A DNA stretch of 64,000 nucleotides. It comes from Hymenobacter edaphi (GTDB taxonomy: Bacteria > Bacteroidota > Bacteroidia > Cytophagales > Hymenobacteraceae). Where the stretch lies: contig NZ_QHKM01000007.1 of assembly GCF_003258365.1 (NCBI RefSeq), forward strand, positions 210,665-274,664, in the 5' to 3' direction. Below, one piece after another: positions 1 through 8,449 of the stretch (the stretch's first letter is position 1; each line of letters starts with the position of its first letter). The translations under genes were made by a program, and so were the position numbers. The notes below the pieces were generated by a model. The model did no database searches. It saw nothing but the letters and a program-made list of their open reading frames with translations, and was not told the DNA's origin.

Positions 1-141
1 CACGGCGCCGCCGCCCACCAGCAGCACGCGCAGGTGCTCCAGCTTCAGAAATACCGGAAACAGCGTGTTGCCGGCCTGGGGCGCAGGACGCTCGGCCGGT
101 GGGCCGGTAGCCAGGTGAAGCGGCAAAGCAGTCGAACTCAT
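1..141 (-). CDS. Siroheme synthase, precorrin-2 dehydrogenase N-terminus (partial)
   Basis: Partial gene: only the first 47 codons are inside the window, the rest lies beyond base 1. The visible peptide has a short Pro-rich lead, then LFPVFLKLEHLRVLLVGGGA, the start of the Rossmann NAD-binding fold typical of Met8p/CysG-type precorrin-2 dehydrogenase (glycine-rich VGGGAV). This enzyme oxidises precorrin-2 to sirohydrochlorin, and some family members also insert iron to give siroheme. The ATG overlaps the TGA of cysI by four bases (ATGA), so the two are probably translationally coupled. Context fits: siroheme is the CysI cofactor and the SUMT making precorrin-2 is in the same cluster. Whether a ferrochelatase half is present cannot be seen. 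Confidence 0.8.
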   Translation of the reverse strand, partial: MSSTALPLHLATGPPAERPAPQAGNTLFPVFLKLEHLRVLLVGGGAV

Positions 142-1844
142 GCAGCGTGGAAGTTTTGGCCGTGGGTGGTAGCCCGGACGTAGCCCTGGCGAATGACAAA
201 GTCGCCGAAACGCTCGGCGGGCAGGCGGTGCTGGCTGTAGGCGGCCAGCAGGGGCGTCAGCTCCCGGATGATGCCGTCCTCGTCCAACATTTCCCGGTAG
301 AGCTTGTTCAGCCGCTCGCCGCGGTGGCTGGCGCCGAGGTAGAGGTTGTAGCGCCCGACGGCCTTGCCCACCAGCCCGATTTCGCCCAGGTAGGGCCGGG
401 CGCAGCCGTTGGGGCAGCCGGTCATGCGAATCAGGATGCCTTCGTTGGCCAGGTCATGGGCCCGGATAACGGCATCGAGGCGGTCAAGGAGCTGGGGAAG
501 ATAACGTTCTGCCTCGGCAAATGCCAGCGTGCAGGTATTCAGGGCCACGCAGGCCAGCGCCCCGAGGCGCAGGGCGGTGCGCGCCGTTGTCGCGTTCAGC
601 ACGCCGTGCCGGGCCAGCACCTGCTCGATTCTGGTGCGGTGCTGCGGGCTGATGTTGGCCACGACCAGGTTCTGGTTGCCGGTCAGCCGGAACTCACCGG
701 TGTGGAAGCCAGCCACCTCACGCAGGGCGGTTTTGAGCTGCACCGCCGCGGTATCCTGCACCCGGCCGCCCTCCACGAACAAGGTCAGGTGAAGCCGGCC
801 GTCAGCACTTTGGGCCCAGCCGAAGGCGTCGCTCGACATAGCGAAACGGTAGGGCCGGGCGGGCTGGATTTCGTAGCCCAGGCGCTGCTGCAGCTCGGCC
901 ACGAACCCGTCGAGGCCCACGCGGTCGATGGTGTACTTCAGGCGGGAGAACTTGCGGTTCTGGCGGTTGCCCCAGTCGCGCTGAATGGTCACGACCTTTT
1001 CGCACACGTCCACCACCTGCGCCGTGGGCACGAAGCCGATGAGGTCGGCCAGGCGCGGGTAGGTATCGGGCATGCCGAAGGTCATGCCCATGCCGCCGCC
1101 GATGGCCACGTTGAAGCCCGCCAGCGCACCGTTTTCCTCCACCGCAATCAGGCCGATGTCGTTGGCGAAGATGTCGGTGTCGTTGTAGGGCGGCACGGCC
1201 AGGGCAATCTTGAACTTGCGCGGCAGGTAGGTCTTGCCATAAATCGGCTCGGTGTCCTCGGCGGGCTCGGTGCTCAGGTGCGGCTCGCCGTTGAGCCACA
1301 GCTCCCAGTAGGCCGTGGTCTGCGGCGTGAGGTGCGCGCTGATCTGCTTCGACACCTCGTACACCGCGGCGTGCAGCTCCGACTCGTGCGGGTTGGCGCC
1401 GCACATCACGTTGCGGTTCACGTCGCCGCAGCCGGCAATGCTGTCCAGCAGGGCCGCGTTGAAGCCCTGGATGGTTTGCTGCAGGTCGCGCTTGAGCACG
1501 CCGTGCAGCTGAAAGGTCTGGCGGGTCGTGAGCTTGAGCGTGCCGTTGGCGTATTCATCGGCGAGGTCGTCCATGCGCAGCCATTGCGCCGGCGTGGCCA
1601 CGCCGCCGGGCACCCGCACCCGAATCATGAAGGAGTAGAGCGGCTCCAGCTTCTGGCGTTTCCGCTCGCTGTCCAGGTCGCGGTCGGTTTGCTGGTAGGA
1701 GCCGTGGAACTTGATCAGGTGGGTGTCGTCGGGGTAGAGGGCGCCCGTAAGCGGGTTCTGCACGCTCTCGCGCAGGGTGCCGCGCAGGTAGTTGCTGGCC
1801 TCTTTGACGTGCTCGACTTCGGAAAGCTGGGACTGGTTGGTCAT
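138..1844 (-). CDS. cysI: Assimilatory sulfite reductase hemoprotein (beta) subunit
   Basis: 568 aa, the normal size for CysI. It carries out the six-electron reduction of sulfite to sulfide in the cytoplasm, using siroheme coupled to a 4Fe-4S cluster, with electrons from the flavoprotein CysJ. The N-terminal ferredoxin-like half contains the SFMIRVRVPGG and LKLTTRQTFQLHG segments. Cluster/siroheme ligands are visible near the C-terminus as CVALNTC (C-x5-C) and TGCPNGCARP (C-x3-C). Its stop overlaps the siroheme synthase start. It lies last but one in a minus-strand cluster that also encodes CysH, CysD, CysN, SUMT and CysJ. A nitrite reductase is a possible relative, but the CysJ partner and neighbours favour sulfite. 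Confidence 0.93.
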   Translation of the reverse strand: MTNQSQLSEVEHVKEASNYLRGTLRESVQNPLTGALYPDDTHLIKFHGSYQQTDRDLDSERKRQKLEPLYSFMIRVRVPGGVATPAQWLRMDDLADEYANGTLKLTTRQTFQLHGVLKRDLQQTIQGFNAALLDSIAGCGDVNRNVMCGANPHESELHAAVYEVSKQISAHLTPQTTAYWELWLNGEPHLSTEPAEDTEPIYGKTYLPRKFKIALAVPPYNDTDIFANDIGLIAVEENGALAGFNVAIGGGMGMTFGMPDTYPRLADLIGFVPTAQVVDVCEKVVTIQRDWGNRQNRKFSRLKYTIDRVGLDGFVAELQQRLGYEIQPARPYRFAMSSDAFGWAQSADGRLHLTLFVEGGRVQDTAAVQLKTALREVAGFHTGEFRLTGNQNLVVANISPQHRTRIEQVLARHGVLNATTARTALRLGALACVALNTCTLAFAEAERYLPQLLDRLDAVIRAHDLANEGILIRMTGCPNGCARPYLGEIGLVGKAVGRYNLYLGASHRGERLNKLYREMLDEDGIIRELTPLLAAYSQHRLPAERFGDFVIRQGYVRATTHGQNFHAA

Positions 1845-1907
1845 ATCGGGGGGGGCGGCGGACGGCAGCGTTCCGCGCGGGCGGTGGATGGTAGGGAAAA
1901 GACAGCG

Positions 1908-2684
1908 CTAGGAGCCCGGGGCGCCGGGCGGCACGGCGGGGGGCGCTGCTGGCGGCCGCAAATCCAGGTTGTGGAAGTAGAAGACGCGGATGGTGTGCTG
2001 GTTGCGGTAGGTGCTGCCGGCGGGCAGCTGCTGAAACAGGTGCATGTAGCCGGCCTGCAACTGGGCGTGCTTATTGAGCTGGTACACCACGCCCGCAAAC
2101 GCTCGGTTCTGGTCGAAGTAGTTGTAGCGCACCTCCTTGCCGAAGTTGACCATCAGCTCGTCGTTCAGGAGCAGCTGCCAGCCGCCGGGCTCGAATCGGC
2201 GCCTGGTCAGCGGCAGCAGCAGCGCCAGGTTGTAGCGGGCGCGCCAGTTGAAGTCGAACTCGTCGGTGGCTTCGTTGCGCACGATGCGGCGCCGAAACCG
2301 CTCTTCCAGCCGCACCCACTGCATCAGGCGGGCCTGCGGAAACCTGGTGAACCACTGCACCTGCTGCCAGGGCCGGTGCTCGGCCTGCCCGATGGGGCGG
2401 GCGCCGTCGGGGAAGTGGTGCACGTAGGCGTAGCCGCCGGTCAGGCGCACGTCGTCGGAGAAGTAGTAGGTCAGGCCCAGGCGCGTCACCGCCTGAAATT
2501 TCTCCCGCACGAACCGGTCGTGCAGGCGCAGGTGCAGGTCGGTCCAGCTGCCCCAATGCTGGCTGAAGCGCGTCTGGTTGAACACGCCCAGCCAGGTTTG
2601 CTGCTCGCGCACAAACTGCTTCTGGGCCCGCACGGCCGGGGCCGCGAGCAGCAGAAAGACGACGGAGAGTGGGCAACGTTTCAT
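1908..2684 (-). CDS. DUF2490 family outer-membrane protein
   Basis: About 258 aa. The start is placed at the ATG giving MKRCPLSVVFLLLAAPAVRA, a clear signal peptide ending in a Sec cleavage site; an upstream in-frame start would add a charged extension. The mature protein resembles DUF2490 proteins: QTWLGVFNQTRFSQHWGSW near the start, many alternating aromatic/charged strands, and RYNYFDQNRAFAGVVY near the end, consistent with a small outer-membrane beta-barrel. The last dozen residues are Pro/Ala-rich. Function of the family is unknown. It sits inside the sulfur-assimilation cluster between the TonB receptor and cysI, so an envelope role linked to sulfur uptake is possible but is inference only. 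Confidence 0.75.
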   Translation of the reverse strand: MKRCPLSVVFLLLAAPAVRAQKQFVREQQTWLGVFNQTRFSQHWGSWTDLHLRLHDRFVREKFQAVTRLGLTYYFSDDVRLTGGYAYVHHFPDGARPIGQAEHRPWQQVQWFTRFPQARLMQWVRLEERFRRRIVRNEATDEFDFNWRARYNLALLLPLTRRRFEPGGWQLLLNDELMVNFGKEVRYNYFDQNRAFAGVVYQLNKHAQLQAGYMHLFQQLPAGSTYRNQHTIRVFYFHNLDLRPPAAPPAVPPGAPGS

Positions 2685-2854
2685 GGCGTCTTGATCAGGG
2701 AAGGGCGGTGAATAATTGTCTGTTATTCTGGGCAGCGCGAACCGGAGGGCGACGCAGTCAAGCACCTTGTCGGGTCAGGTGGTAACCACCCGATGCCAGG
2801 CGTTCAAGCGGGCTAAGGTCTTGCGCGGCGCTCAGGATGCCCCAGGGCTAAAAG

Positions 2855-5764
2855 CTACCGCAGCACCGTCCCGTCGAAGGTCACGGCCACGTAGTAGAGC
2901 CCGCCGATGGTCGGGCCGGCGGCGTACTGGATGAAGCGGTTGTTGAGCAGGTTCGCCCCGCCGACTTTGAGGGTCGACTTCAGATTCGGAATCCGCACGT
3001 TCACCTGCGCGTCGACGGTCTGGTAGCTGGGCACCTGGCCATTGGCCAGCGGGCTTTCCCAGTAGAAGGAGCTTTGGCGCCGCCACACCACGTTGAAGCC
3101 CACGTTGCGGACGACTTCGCGGTTGCCGAAGGTCACGTTGGTCACCCATTTCGGGGTGTTGAAGCCGGTCACGAAGATGTCGGCCTGCTCGTTGTCCGAC
3201 AGCGCGTTGTAGCTCAGATTGCCGCCCAGGGTAAACTTCTGCACGAAGTTGTAGGTCAGGCCCAGGGTCGAGCCGTAGCTGCGGTAGTCGTTGCGGGCGT
3301 TGGTGTAGACGCGGTAGCGGTCCTGCCGGGCGGCGCGGTTGGCGTTCAGCGCGGCCAGCACGGCGTCGTCGGAGCCCACCGGCACCTGCTGGCCCGTGGC
3401 ATTTTTGGGCACGCTCACCTCCACCTGGCCCAGGAAGCCGGAGTACACGTTGTAGTACGCGTCCACGTCGACGGACAGGCGGTTATCCAGCAGTACGCTG
3501 CGGTAGCCCACCTCGTAGGCGTTGATCTGCTCGGGCTGCTCGGTGGGCAGGTTCCCGACCTGCAGCAGCTGGCGGATTTCGGGGCGCAGGGCGGCCTGGC
3601 TGGCGGTGGTGCCGGCGTTGGCCGCCACGTAGGCATTCACGGCCGCGTTGAATTGCGTAATCGAGGCCAGCGTGTAGGAGTTGTCGAGGTAGTTCAGCCC
3701 TTCGTTCACGCGGGCCAGGCCGCCCACCCGGCGCACGTTGCCGTTGTTGACGAACGAGAGGGCCTCAAACAGCGAGGGGAAGCGCCAGCCGTTCTGGTAG
3801 GAGGCGCGGAAGTTGTGGTTCTGGTTGGCGCCCGCCGAGTACACGGCCGCCACCCGCGGGTTCAGCTTGGGGTTGAACTCGGGGTTGTAGTCGAGGCGCA
3901 AAGAGCCGGTGAGCTTGAGCCGGTCGTGCAGCAGCAGCTTGGTGGCCTGCGCAAAGCCGCCGACTTTCTTGTAGTACTGGTTGGCGCCGCCGGGCTGGAT
4001 ACGCTCGGCCAACGGGCGGCCGAAGTCCACGAAGTTGTTGCCGTCGGGCTGCACCGAGTAGAGGCGGGCATCGGCGCCGAGCACCACGTCCACGAACTTC
4101 ACGCGGCTGCCCAGGTTCCAGAGCGCGTCGGCGTGGTAGGTGTGGCTGCGCTGGGTGAGGGCCGCCCCACCGGGAATGGGCGCGCCAGGCACGTTCACGC
4201 CGCTGTCCCAGTTGTTGGTGCCGGTAATCTGCTTTTTCAGCGCCTCAAACTCCGGCGTACCGGGCTGGGCGCGGCCGGCGTCGGCCACGGTGCGGGCCTG
4301 GCGCATGGCGTCGGCCAGCCCCACGCCGCCGGCCAGCTGATTCTGGAGCTCGGTGCGGAACTTGCCGCCCCACACCGCGTTGGAGCCGTTCTGCAGATCC
4401 AGGTTCAGGGCCAGCGGGTTCAGGTTGTAGGAGTCGCCGGTGTTTTCGACCAGCACGTAGCCGCGCAGGGTGAAGTCCTGGCCGCGCAGCTCCACTTTGT
4501 GGTTCTGCACCGTCACCCCGTCGAGCTGAATCTTGTTGCCGCGCTGAAACACCCCGTCCATCAGCCCGAATCGGTAGCCGTAGCTCAGCTCCAGCTTGTC
4601 CGTCAGCTTGTAGTGCAGGCTGGCGTCGGCCTTGATGTTGCGCACGATGGGGTTCGTCAGGTCCCGCTCGTAGTAGCCGGTGCGGCGCACGTTGAAGGTT
4701 TCGTTGCGGCCGTTGTAAGGGATGGTGATGCTCACGTTGCCCGCGTTGTCGTCGCCGTAGCGGTTCCACAGGTCGGCCGCGGGGTTGGCCGGGCCGCTCA
4801 GCTCCGCAAAGCGCGGGTTGGCCGACGAGAGGTTCTGCGGATTCTGGTCGGTCTGGGTGTTGGCCAGCCAGTCGGTGCCGCGCAGGTAGCTCAGGTTCAC
4901 CTTGTAGGCAAAGCGCGGCGAAGCGCCCACCGCCTGCGCCCAGCGCACGGCCGTTTCGGTCAGCACGCTCGGGTCGCGGTCCTGGCCGTCGACGTGGTTG
5001 ACGCCCACTTTCTGGTACACGCTCAGGCCCTGGTAGGTGAAGGGGCTGCGGGTGGTCAGGTTGGCCATGCCGTTGATGGCGTTCATCCCGTACAGGGCCG
5101 ACGCCGCGCCGGGCGTAATTTCCACCGAGGCTACGTCCAGCTCCGTCGGGCCGATGGCGTTGCCCAGGGGCACGCCCAGCGTGGCGGCTTGCATGTCCAC
5201 CCCGTCGACCAGCTGCATGAAGCGGAAATTGTTCGGGATGTTAAAGCCGCGGGTGTTGGGCACTTTGAAGGTCAGCGAGGAGGTGGTCATCTGCACGCCC
5301 TTCACGTTTTCCAGCGCGTCGTAGAAGCTCGGCGCGGGCGTTTCCTTGATGGCGCGGATGTCGAGCTTTTCGATGGCCACCGGCGACTTCAGCCGGCTTT
5401 CCTCCACCCGCGACGCCGACACGACAACTTCGTTGGTCAGCACCGCCTTCGACTCCAGCCCCACCGAAATCGGGGTCTTCGCGTCCAGAATAGTTATTTC
5501 CTTGGGCTCGTAGCCGATCAGGTTGAATACCAGCACGAAGGGGAACGGCAGCCGGTCGCGCAGTTGAAACTGCCCGCTGGCGTCGCTGACGGAGCCCGTC
5601 GTGCCGCCCTTGATGCTCACGCTCACGCCCGGCAGCGGCTGCTGCGTGCCGACTTCGCGCACGGTGCCTTTGATGGCAATAAGCTGCTGCTGCGCTACGG
5701 CGGCGGGGGCAGCGGCCAATATGGCGGCAATGGCCAGCCAGGATGAAGCGTAGGGCTTCTTCAT
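2855..5764 (-). CDS. TonB-dependent receptor in the cys cluster
   Basis: 969 aa. The start is taken at MKKPYASSWLAIAAILAAAP (signal peptide ending AVAQ); the reading frame stays open far upstream, but that part is a shadow of cysJ. Order: signal peptide (1-24), carboxypeptidase-D-like regulatory domain (about 28-110, IKGTVREVGTQQPLPGVSV), plug (about 125-235, SVEITPGAASALYGMNAING), then a 22-strand-type barrel. Such receptors import scarce substrates across the outer membrane using TonB energy. It lies between cysJ and the DUF2490 gene in the sulfur cluster, so a sulfur compound (sulfate ester, sulfonate or similar) is a plausible ligand; this is inference. Unlike most outer-membrane proteins it ends ...TFDGTVLR, a short extension past the usual terminal aromatic. 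Confidence 0.88.
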   Translation of the reverse strand: MKKPYASSWLAIAAILAAAPAAVAQQQLIAIKGTVREVGTQQPLPGVSVSIKGGTTGSVSDASGQFQLRDRLPFPFVLVFNLIGYEPKEITILDAKTPISVGLESKAVLTNEVVVSASRVEESRLKSPVAIEKLDIRAIKETPAPSFYDALENVKGVQMTTSSLTFKVPNTRGFNIPNNFRFMQLVDGVDMQAATLGVPLGNAIGPTELDVASVEITPGAASALYGMNAINGMANLTTRSPFTYQGLSVYQKVGVNHVDGQDRDPSVLTETAVRWAQAVGASPRFAYKVNLSYLRGTDWLANTQTDQNPQNLSSANPRFAELSGPANPAADLWNRYGDDNAGNVSITIPYNGRNETFNVRRTGYYERDLTNPIVRNIKADASLHYKLTDKLELSYGYRFGLMDGVFQRGNKIQLDGVTVQNHKVELRGQDFTLRGYVLVENTGDSYNLNPLALNLDLQNGSNAVWGGKFRTELQNQLAGGVGLADAMRQARTVADAGRAQPGTPEFEALKKQITGTNNWDSGVNVPGAPIPGGAALTQRSHTYHADALWNLGSRVKFVDVVLGADARLYSVQPDGNNFVDFGRPLAERIQPGGANQYYKKVGGFAQATKLLLHDRLKLTGSLRLDYNPEFNPKLNPRVAAVYSAGANQNHNFRASYQNGWRFPSLFEALSFVNNGNVRRVGGLARVNEGLNYLDNSYTLASITQFNAAVNAYVAANAGTTASQAALRPEIRQLLQVGNLPTEQPEQINAYEVGYRSVLLDNRLSVDVDAYYNVYSGFLGQVEVSVPKNATGQQVPVGSDDAVLAALNANRAARQDRYRVYTNARNDYRSYGSTLGLTYNFVQKFTLGGNLSYNALSDNEQADIFVTGFNTPKWVTNVTFGNREVVRNVGFNVVWRRQSSFYWESPLANGQVPSYQTVDAQVNVRIPNLKSTLKVGGANLLNNRFIQYAAGPTIGGLYYVAVTFDGTVLR

Positions 5765-5811
5765 AATCAATGGGTTGGATAAGGAAAGAAGGGGCGGCGG
5801 CGCGGGTGGGC

Positions 5812-7602
5812 TTAGTACACGTCCTCCAGGTAGCGGCGCTGCTTTTTCAGCCCGCGCACGTAGGCTTCGGCTGCTTCCGGCGAGACGCCCTGCGCCTGCT
5901 GCACCACGCTCACCAGGGCCCGGTGCACCGTCGCGGCCAGGCGCTGCCGGTCGCCGCAGACGTAGAAGTAGGCGCCGTTTTCCAGCCAGTCGTACACCTC
6001 GCGGGCGTGTTCCAGGAGGCGGTTGTGCACGTAGATTTTCGCCGCTTGGTCGCGCGAAAACGCGACGTGAAGCTTGGCCAGCGTACCGCGCTTGAAGTGC
6101 TGCTGCCACTCCGCCTGGTACAGAAAGTCGGTGGTGAAGTGCGGGTTGCCGAACAGCAGCCAGTTCAGCCCGCCGGCCCCGCGCTCGGCGCGCTCCTCCA
6201 CGAAGCCGCGAAACGGGGCCACGCCGGTGCCCGCGCCCACCATGATGATGTTGGCGTCCGGGTTCTGAGGCAGCTTGAAGTACTCGTTGCGCTCCACGAA
6301 CACCCGCAGCTGGTCGCCGACCTGCACGCGGTCGGCCAGGTAGCACGAACACGCGCCCTGCTTCCGGCGGCCGTGGGCGTCGTAGCGCACGGCGCCCACC
6401 GTCAGGTGCGCCTCGTCCGGGTGGGCCAGCAGGCTGCTGGCCAGGGAGTAGGCCCGGGCCGGCAGCGGCCGCAGGGTATCCACCAGCTGCTGTGCCGATA
6501 GTTCGGCCGGGTAATCCACCAGCAAATCGGCGGCGTCGCGGCCGTAGAGGTAGCGCTGGAGCTGCTCGGTGGCCCCGGCCAGCTCCCGCAGCCGGGGCGC
6601 GGGGTGGTGCCGGGCGTAGCGTTCCAGCACATCGCGCGAGAGGGTGCTCAGCTCCAGCCGTTCCGCCAGAACCGTGGCCAGCGGCAGGGTTTCGCCCTGC
6701 AGCTGCACCGGTGCGTCGGCCCCGAGCTGGGTGGCGCGCAGCACTTCCTCCACCAGCGCCGCCGAGTTGGTCGGCACTACCGCCAGCGCGTCGCCGGGCT
6801 CGTACTGCAGGCCCGCGCCGGCCAGGGACAGCTCCAGGTGGTAGGTTTCCTTGGTCGAGCCGCGGCCGTTCAGCTGAATCTTTTCCAGTACCTCCACCGT
6901 CAGCGGGTGGTGGCGCGCGTATTCTTTCACTTCCACCGGCGGGCTTTTCACGCTTGCCGCGGCCGGAGTGGCCTGGCCTAGCGCATCCAGCGCCGCCGCC
7001 ATCCACTGCTGGGCATCAGCCTGAAAGTCCAGGTCGCAGTCCACGCGCGGGGCCAGGGCCGTGGCGCCCAACTTGCTCAACCGCTCGTCGAAGTCGCGGC
7101 CGGTCTGGCAGAAGTGCAGGTAGCTTCGGTCGCCCAGGGCCAGCACGCTGTAGCGCAGCGCGGGCAGCTGGGGCGCCCGGGCGCTGCCCAGAAAGCGGTG
7201 CAGCTCCTCGGCGGCCACCGGCGGCTCGCCCTCGCCCTGGGTGCTGACAACCAGCAGCAACACCTGCTCCTTGCCCAGCTCCCGGCCCTGGTAGTCGTTC
7301 ATGTCGCGGGCCGTGGCGTCGAGGCCGCGCTGCCGGGCCGCTTCCACGGCTTGCAGGGCCACCTTTTTGCTGTTGCCGGTCTGGGAGCCGTACAGCACCG
7401 TAATGCGCGGCCGGGCGGCGGTGGCAACCGGCGGCGCGGCCGGTTCCGGGGCCGCCGCCGGGCCCGGGCCGGCGGCGTAGCGGCCGTAGAAGTAGCCGCT
7501 CAGCCAGAGCAGCTGCTGCTCGCTGAAGTCGCCGACGAGCTGGCGCAGGGTGTTGTCGTCGAAGCCGATGGGCAGGCGCTGGTCGGTGGGGAGCGAGGAC
7601 AT
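5812..7602 (-). CDS. cysJ: Sulfite reductase flavoprotein (alpha) subunit
   Basis: 596 aa diflavin reductase passing electrons from NADPH through FAD and FMN to CysI. Domains in order: a short N-terminal helix region and Ala/Pro linker (1-65), flavodoxin/FMN domain (about 68-210, ITVLYGSQTGNSKKVA), connecting and FAD domain (about 235-440, RAYSLASS), and NADPH domain (about 445-596, GAGTGVAPFRGF and YVCGD). It ends in RRYLEDVY, the usual aromatic C-terminus that stacks on FAD. Length matches E. coli CysJ. It lies 53 bases after the SUMT gene and 47 bases before the TonB receptor on the same strand, in agreement with one operon. Confidence 0.94.
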   Translation of the reverse strand: MSSLPTDQRLPIGFDDNTLRQLVGDFSEQQLLWLSGYFYGRYAAGPGPAAAPEPAAPPVATAARPRITVLYGSQTGNSKKVALQAVEAARQRGLDATARDMNDYQGRELGKEQVLLLVVSTQGEGEPPVAAEELHRFLGSARAPQLPALRYSVLALGDRSYLHFCQTGRDFDERLSKLGATALAPRVDCDLDFQADAQQWMAAALDALGQATPAAASVKSPPVEVKEYARHHPLTVEVLEKIQLNGRGSTKETYHLELSLAGAGLQYEPGDALAVVPTNSAALVEEVLRATQLGADAPVQLQGETLPLATVLAERLELSTLSRDVLERYARHHPAPRLRELAGATEQLQRYLYGRDAADLLVDYPAELSAQQLVDTLRPLPARAYSLASSLLAHPDEAHLTVGAVRYDAHGRRKQGACSCYLADRVQVGDQLRVFVERNEYFKLPQNPDANIIMVGAGTGVAPFRGFVEERAERGAGGLNWLLFGNPHFTTDFLYQAEWQQHFKRGTLAKLHVAFSRDQAAKIYVHNRLLEHAREVYDWLENGAYFYVCGDRQRLAATVHRALVSVVQQAQGVSPEAAEAYVRGLKKQRRYLEDVY

Positions 7603-7655
7603 GGCTGGAAGAGGAAATCGGTGGTGGTCGGTGAAAAAGGGGCGGCGGGCGGGCG

Positions 7656-8435
7656 TCAGGCCACGGCCGCCAGGGGCGCCAGCTGCGCGCCGAGGTCGGC
7701 CGGGGCCGCGGCCAGGTTGACTACTTCGCCGATGACGATGATGGCCGGCGCCGTCAGGTCCGATTCGGCCACGCGCCGGGGCAGCTCGGCCACGGTGGTT
7801 TGCAGCAGCCGGGCGGTGGGCAGGGTGCCGTCCTGAATCACGGCCGCCGGCCGCGCCCCGTGGCCGAAGTGCACGTAGGCGTCGGCAATGGCCTCAACCT
7901 GGCTCAGCCCCATCAGGATGACGGCCGTGGCCCGGGGCGCCTGGGCCGCCTTGATGACTTCCTCCGACAGCTCGCCATTGGCGGTGGTGGCGGTAATCAC
8001 CCGGAACCCTTCGCTCAGGCCGCGGTGCGTGACGGGGATGCCCAGGCTACCGGGCACGGCCACGGCGCTGCTGATGCCCGGCACGTAGGCCGTCTGCAGG
8101 CCGTGGCGCTGGGCAAAAAGCATTTCCTCGCGCCCTCGCCCGAACACGAACGGGTCGCCGCCCTTCAGCCGCACCACGTGGCCGTGGACGCGGGCGTAGA
8201 GCACAATCAGGTCGTTGATTTCCTGCTGCAGGTGGGCCCGCATGCCTTTGCGCTTGCCCACGTACACTTTCTTCACCCCGGGGCGGGCGTAGTCGAGCAG
8301 GGCCGCGTTGCTCAGCGCGTCGTAGAGCACCACGTCGGCCTCAGCCAGCACGCGGGCGCCCTTCACGGTTATCAGCTCCGGGTCGCCGGGGCCAGCGCCC
8401 ACCACGGTGAGGCGGGGCGTAATGAAAGTGGACAT
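7656..8435 (-). CDS. cobA: Uroporphyrinogen-III C-methyltransferase (SUMT)
   Basis: 259 aa, the usual size for a stand-alone SUMT. It methylates uroporphyrinogen III at C2 and C7 using two SAM to give precorrin-2, the siroheme precursor. Visible family signatures are VVGAGPGDPELITVKG at residues 10-25 (SAM-binding loop), VRLKGGDPFVFGRGREE around 90-105, and VPGISSAVAVPGSLGIPVTHRG in the middle. It begins 14 bases after cysN, so co-transcription is very likely. Together with the partial siroheme synthase at the window start it forms the siroheme branch serving CysI. SAM use by this step also fits the SAM-I riboswitch at the head of the operon. A fused CysG is excluded because the dehydrogenase is encoded separately. 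Confidence 0.93.
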   Translation of the reverse strand: MSTFITPRLTVVGAGPGDPELITVKGARVLAEADVVLYDALSNAALLDYARPGVKKVYVGKRKGMRAHLQQEINDLIVLYARVHGHVVRLKGGDPFVFGRGREEMLFAQRHGLQTAYVPGISSAVAVPGSLGIPVTHRGLSEGFRVITATTANGELSEEVIKAAQAPRATAVILMGLSQVEAIADAYVHFGHGARPAAVIQDGTLPTARLLQTTVAELPRRVAESDLTAPAIIVIGEVVNLAAAPADLGAQLAPLAAVA

Positions 8436-8449
8436 GGCAAGAGCGGGGG

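Noticed and set aside
3074..5746. Very long antisense ORFs on the opposite strand of cysI, the TonB receptors, MFS gene and STN gene
   Set aside because: They lack start context, domains and normal composition (rich in V, G, H, Q, A) and are a known effect of high GC third positions.
5765..7006. Fused ORF joining the cysJ region to the TonB receptor
   Set aside because: The upstream part is an off-frame shadow of cysJ; the receptor has its own signal peptide at 5764.
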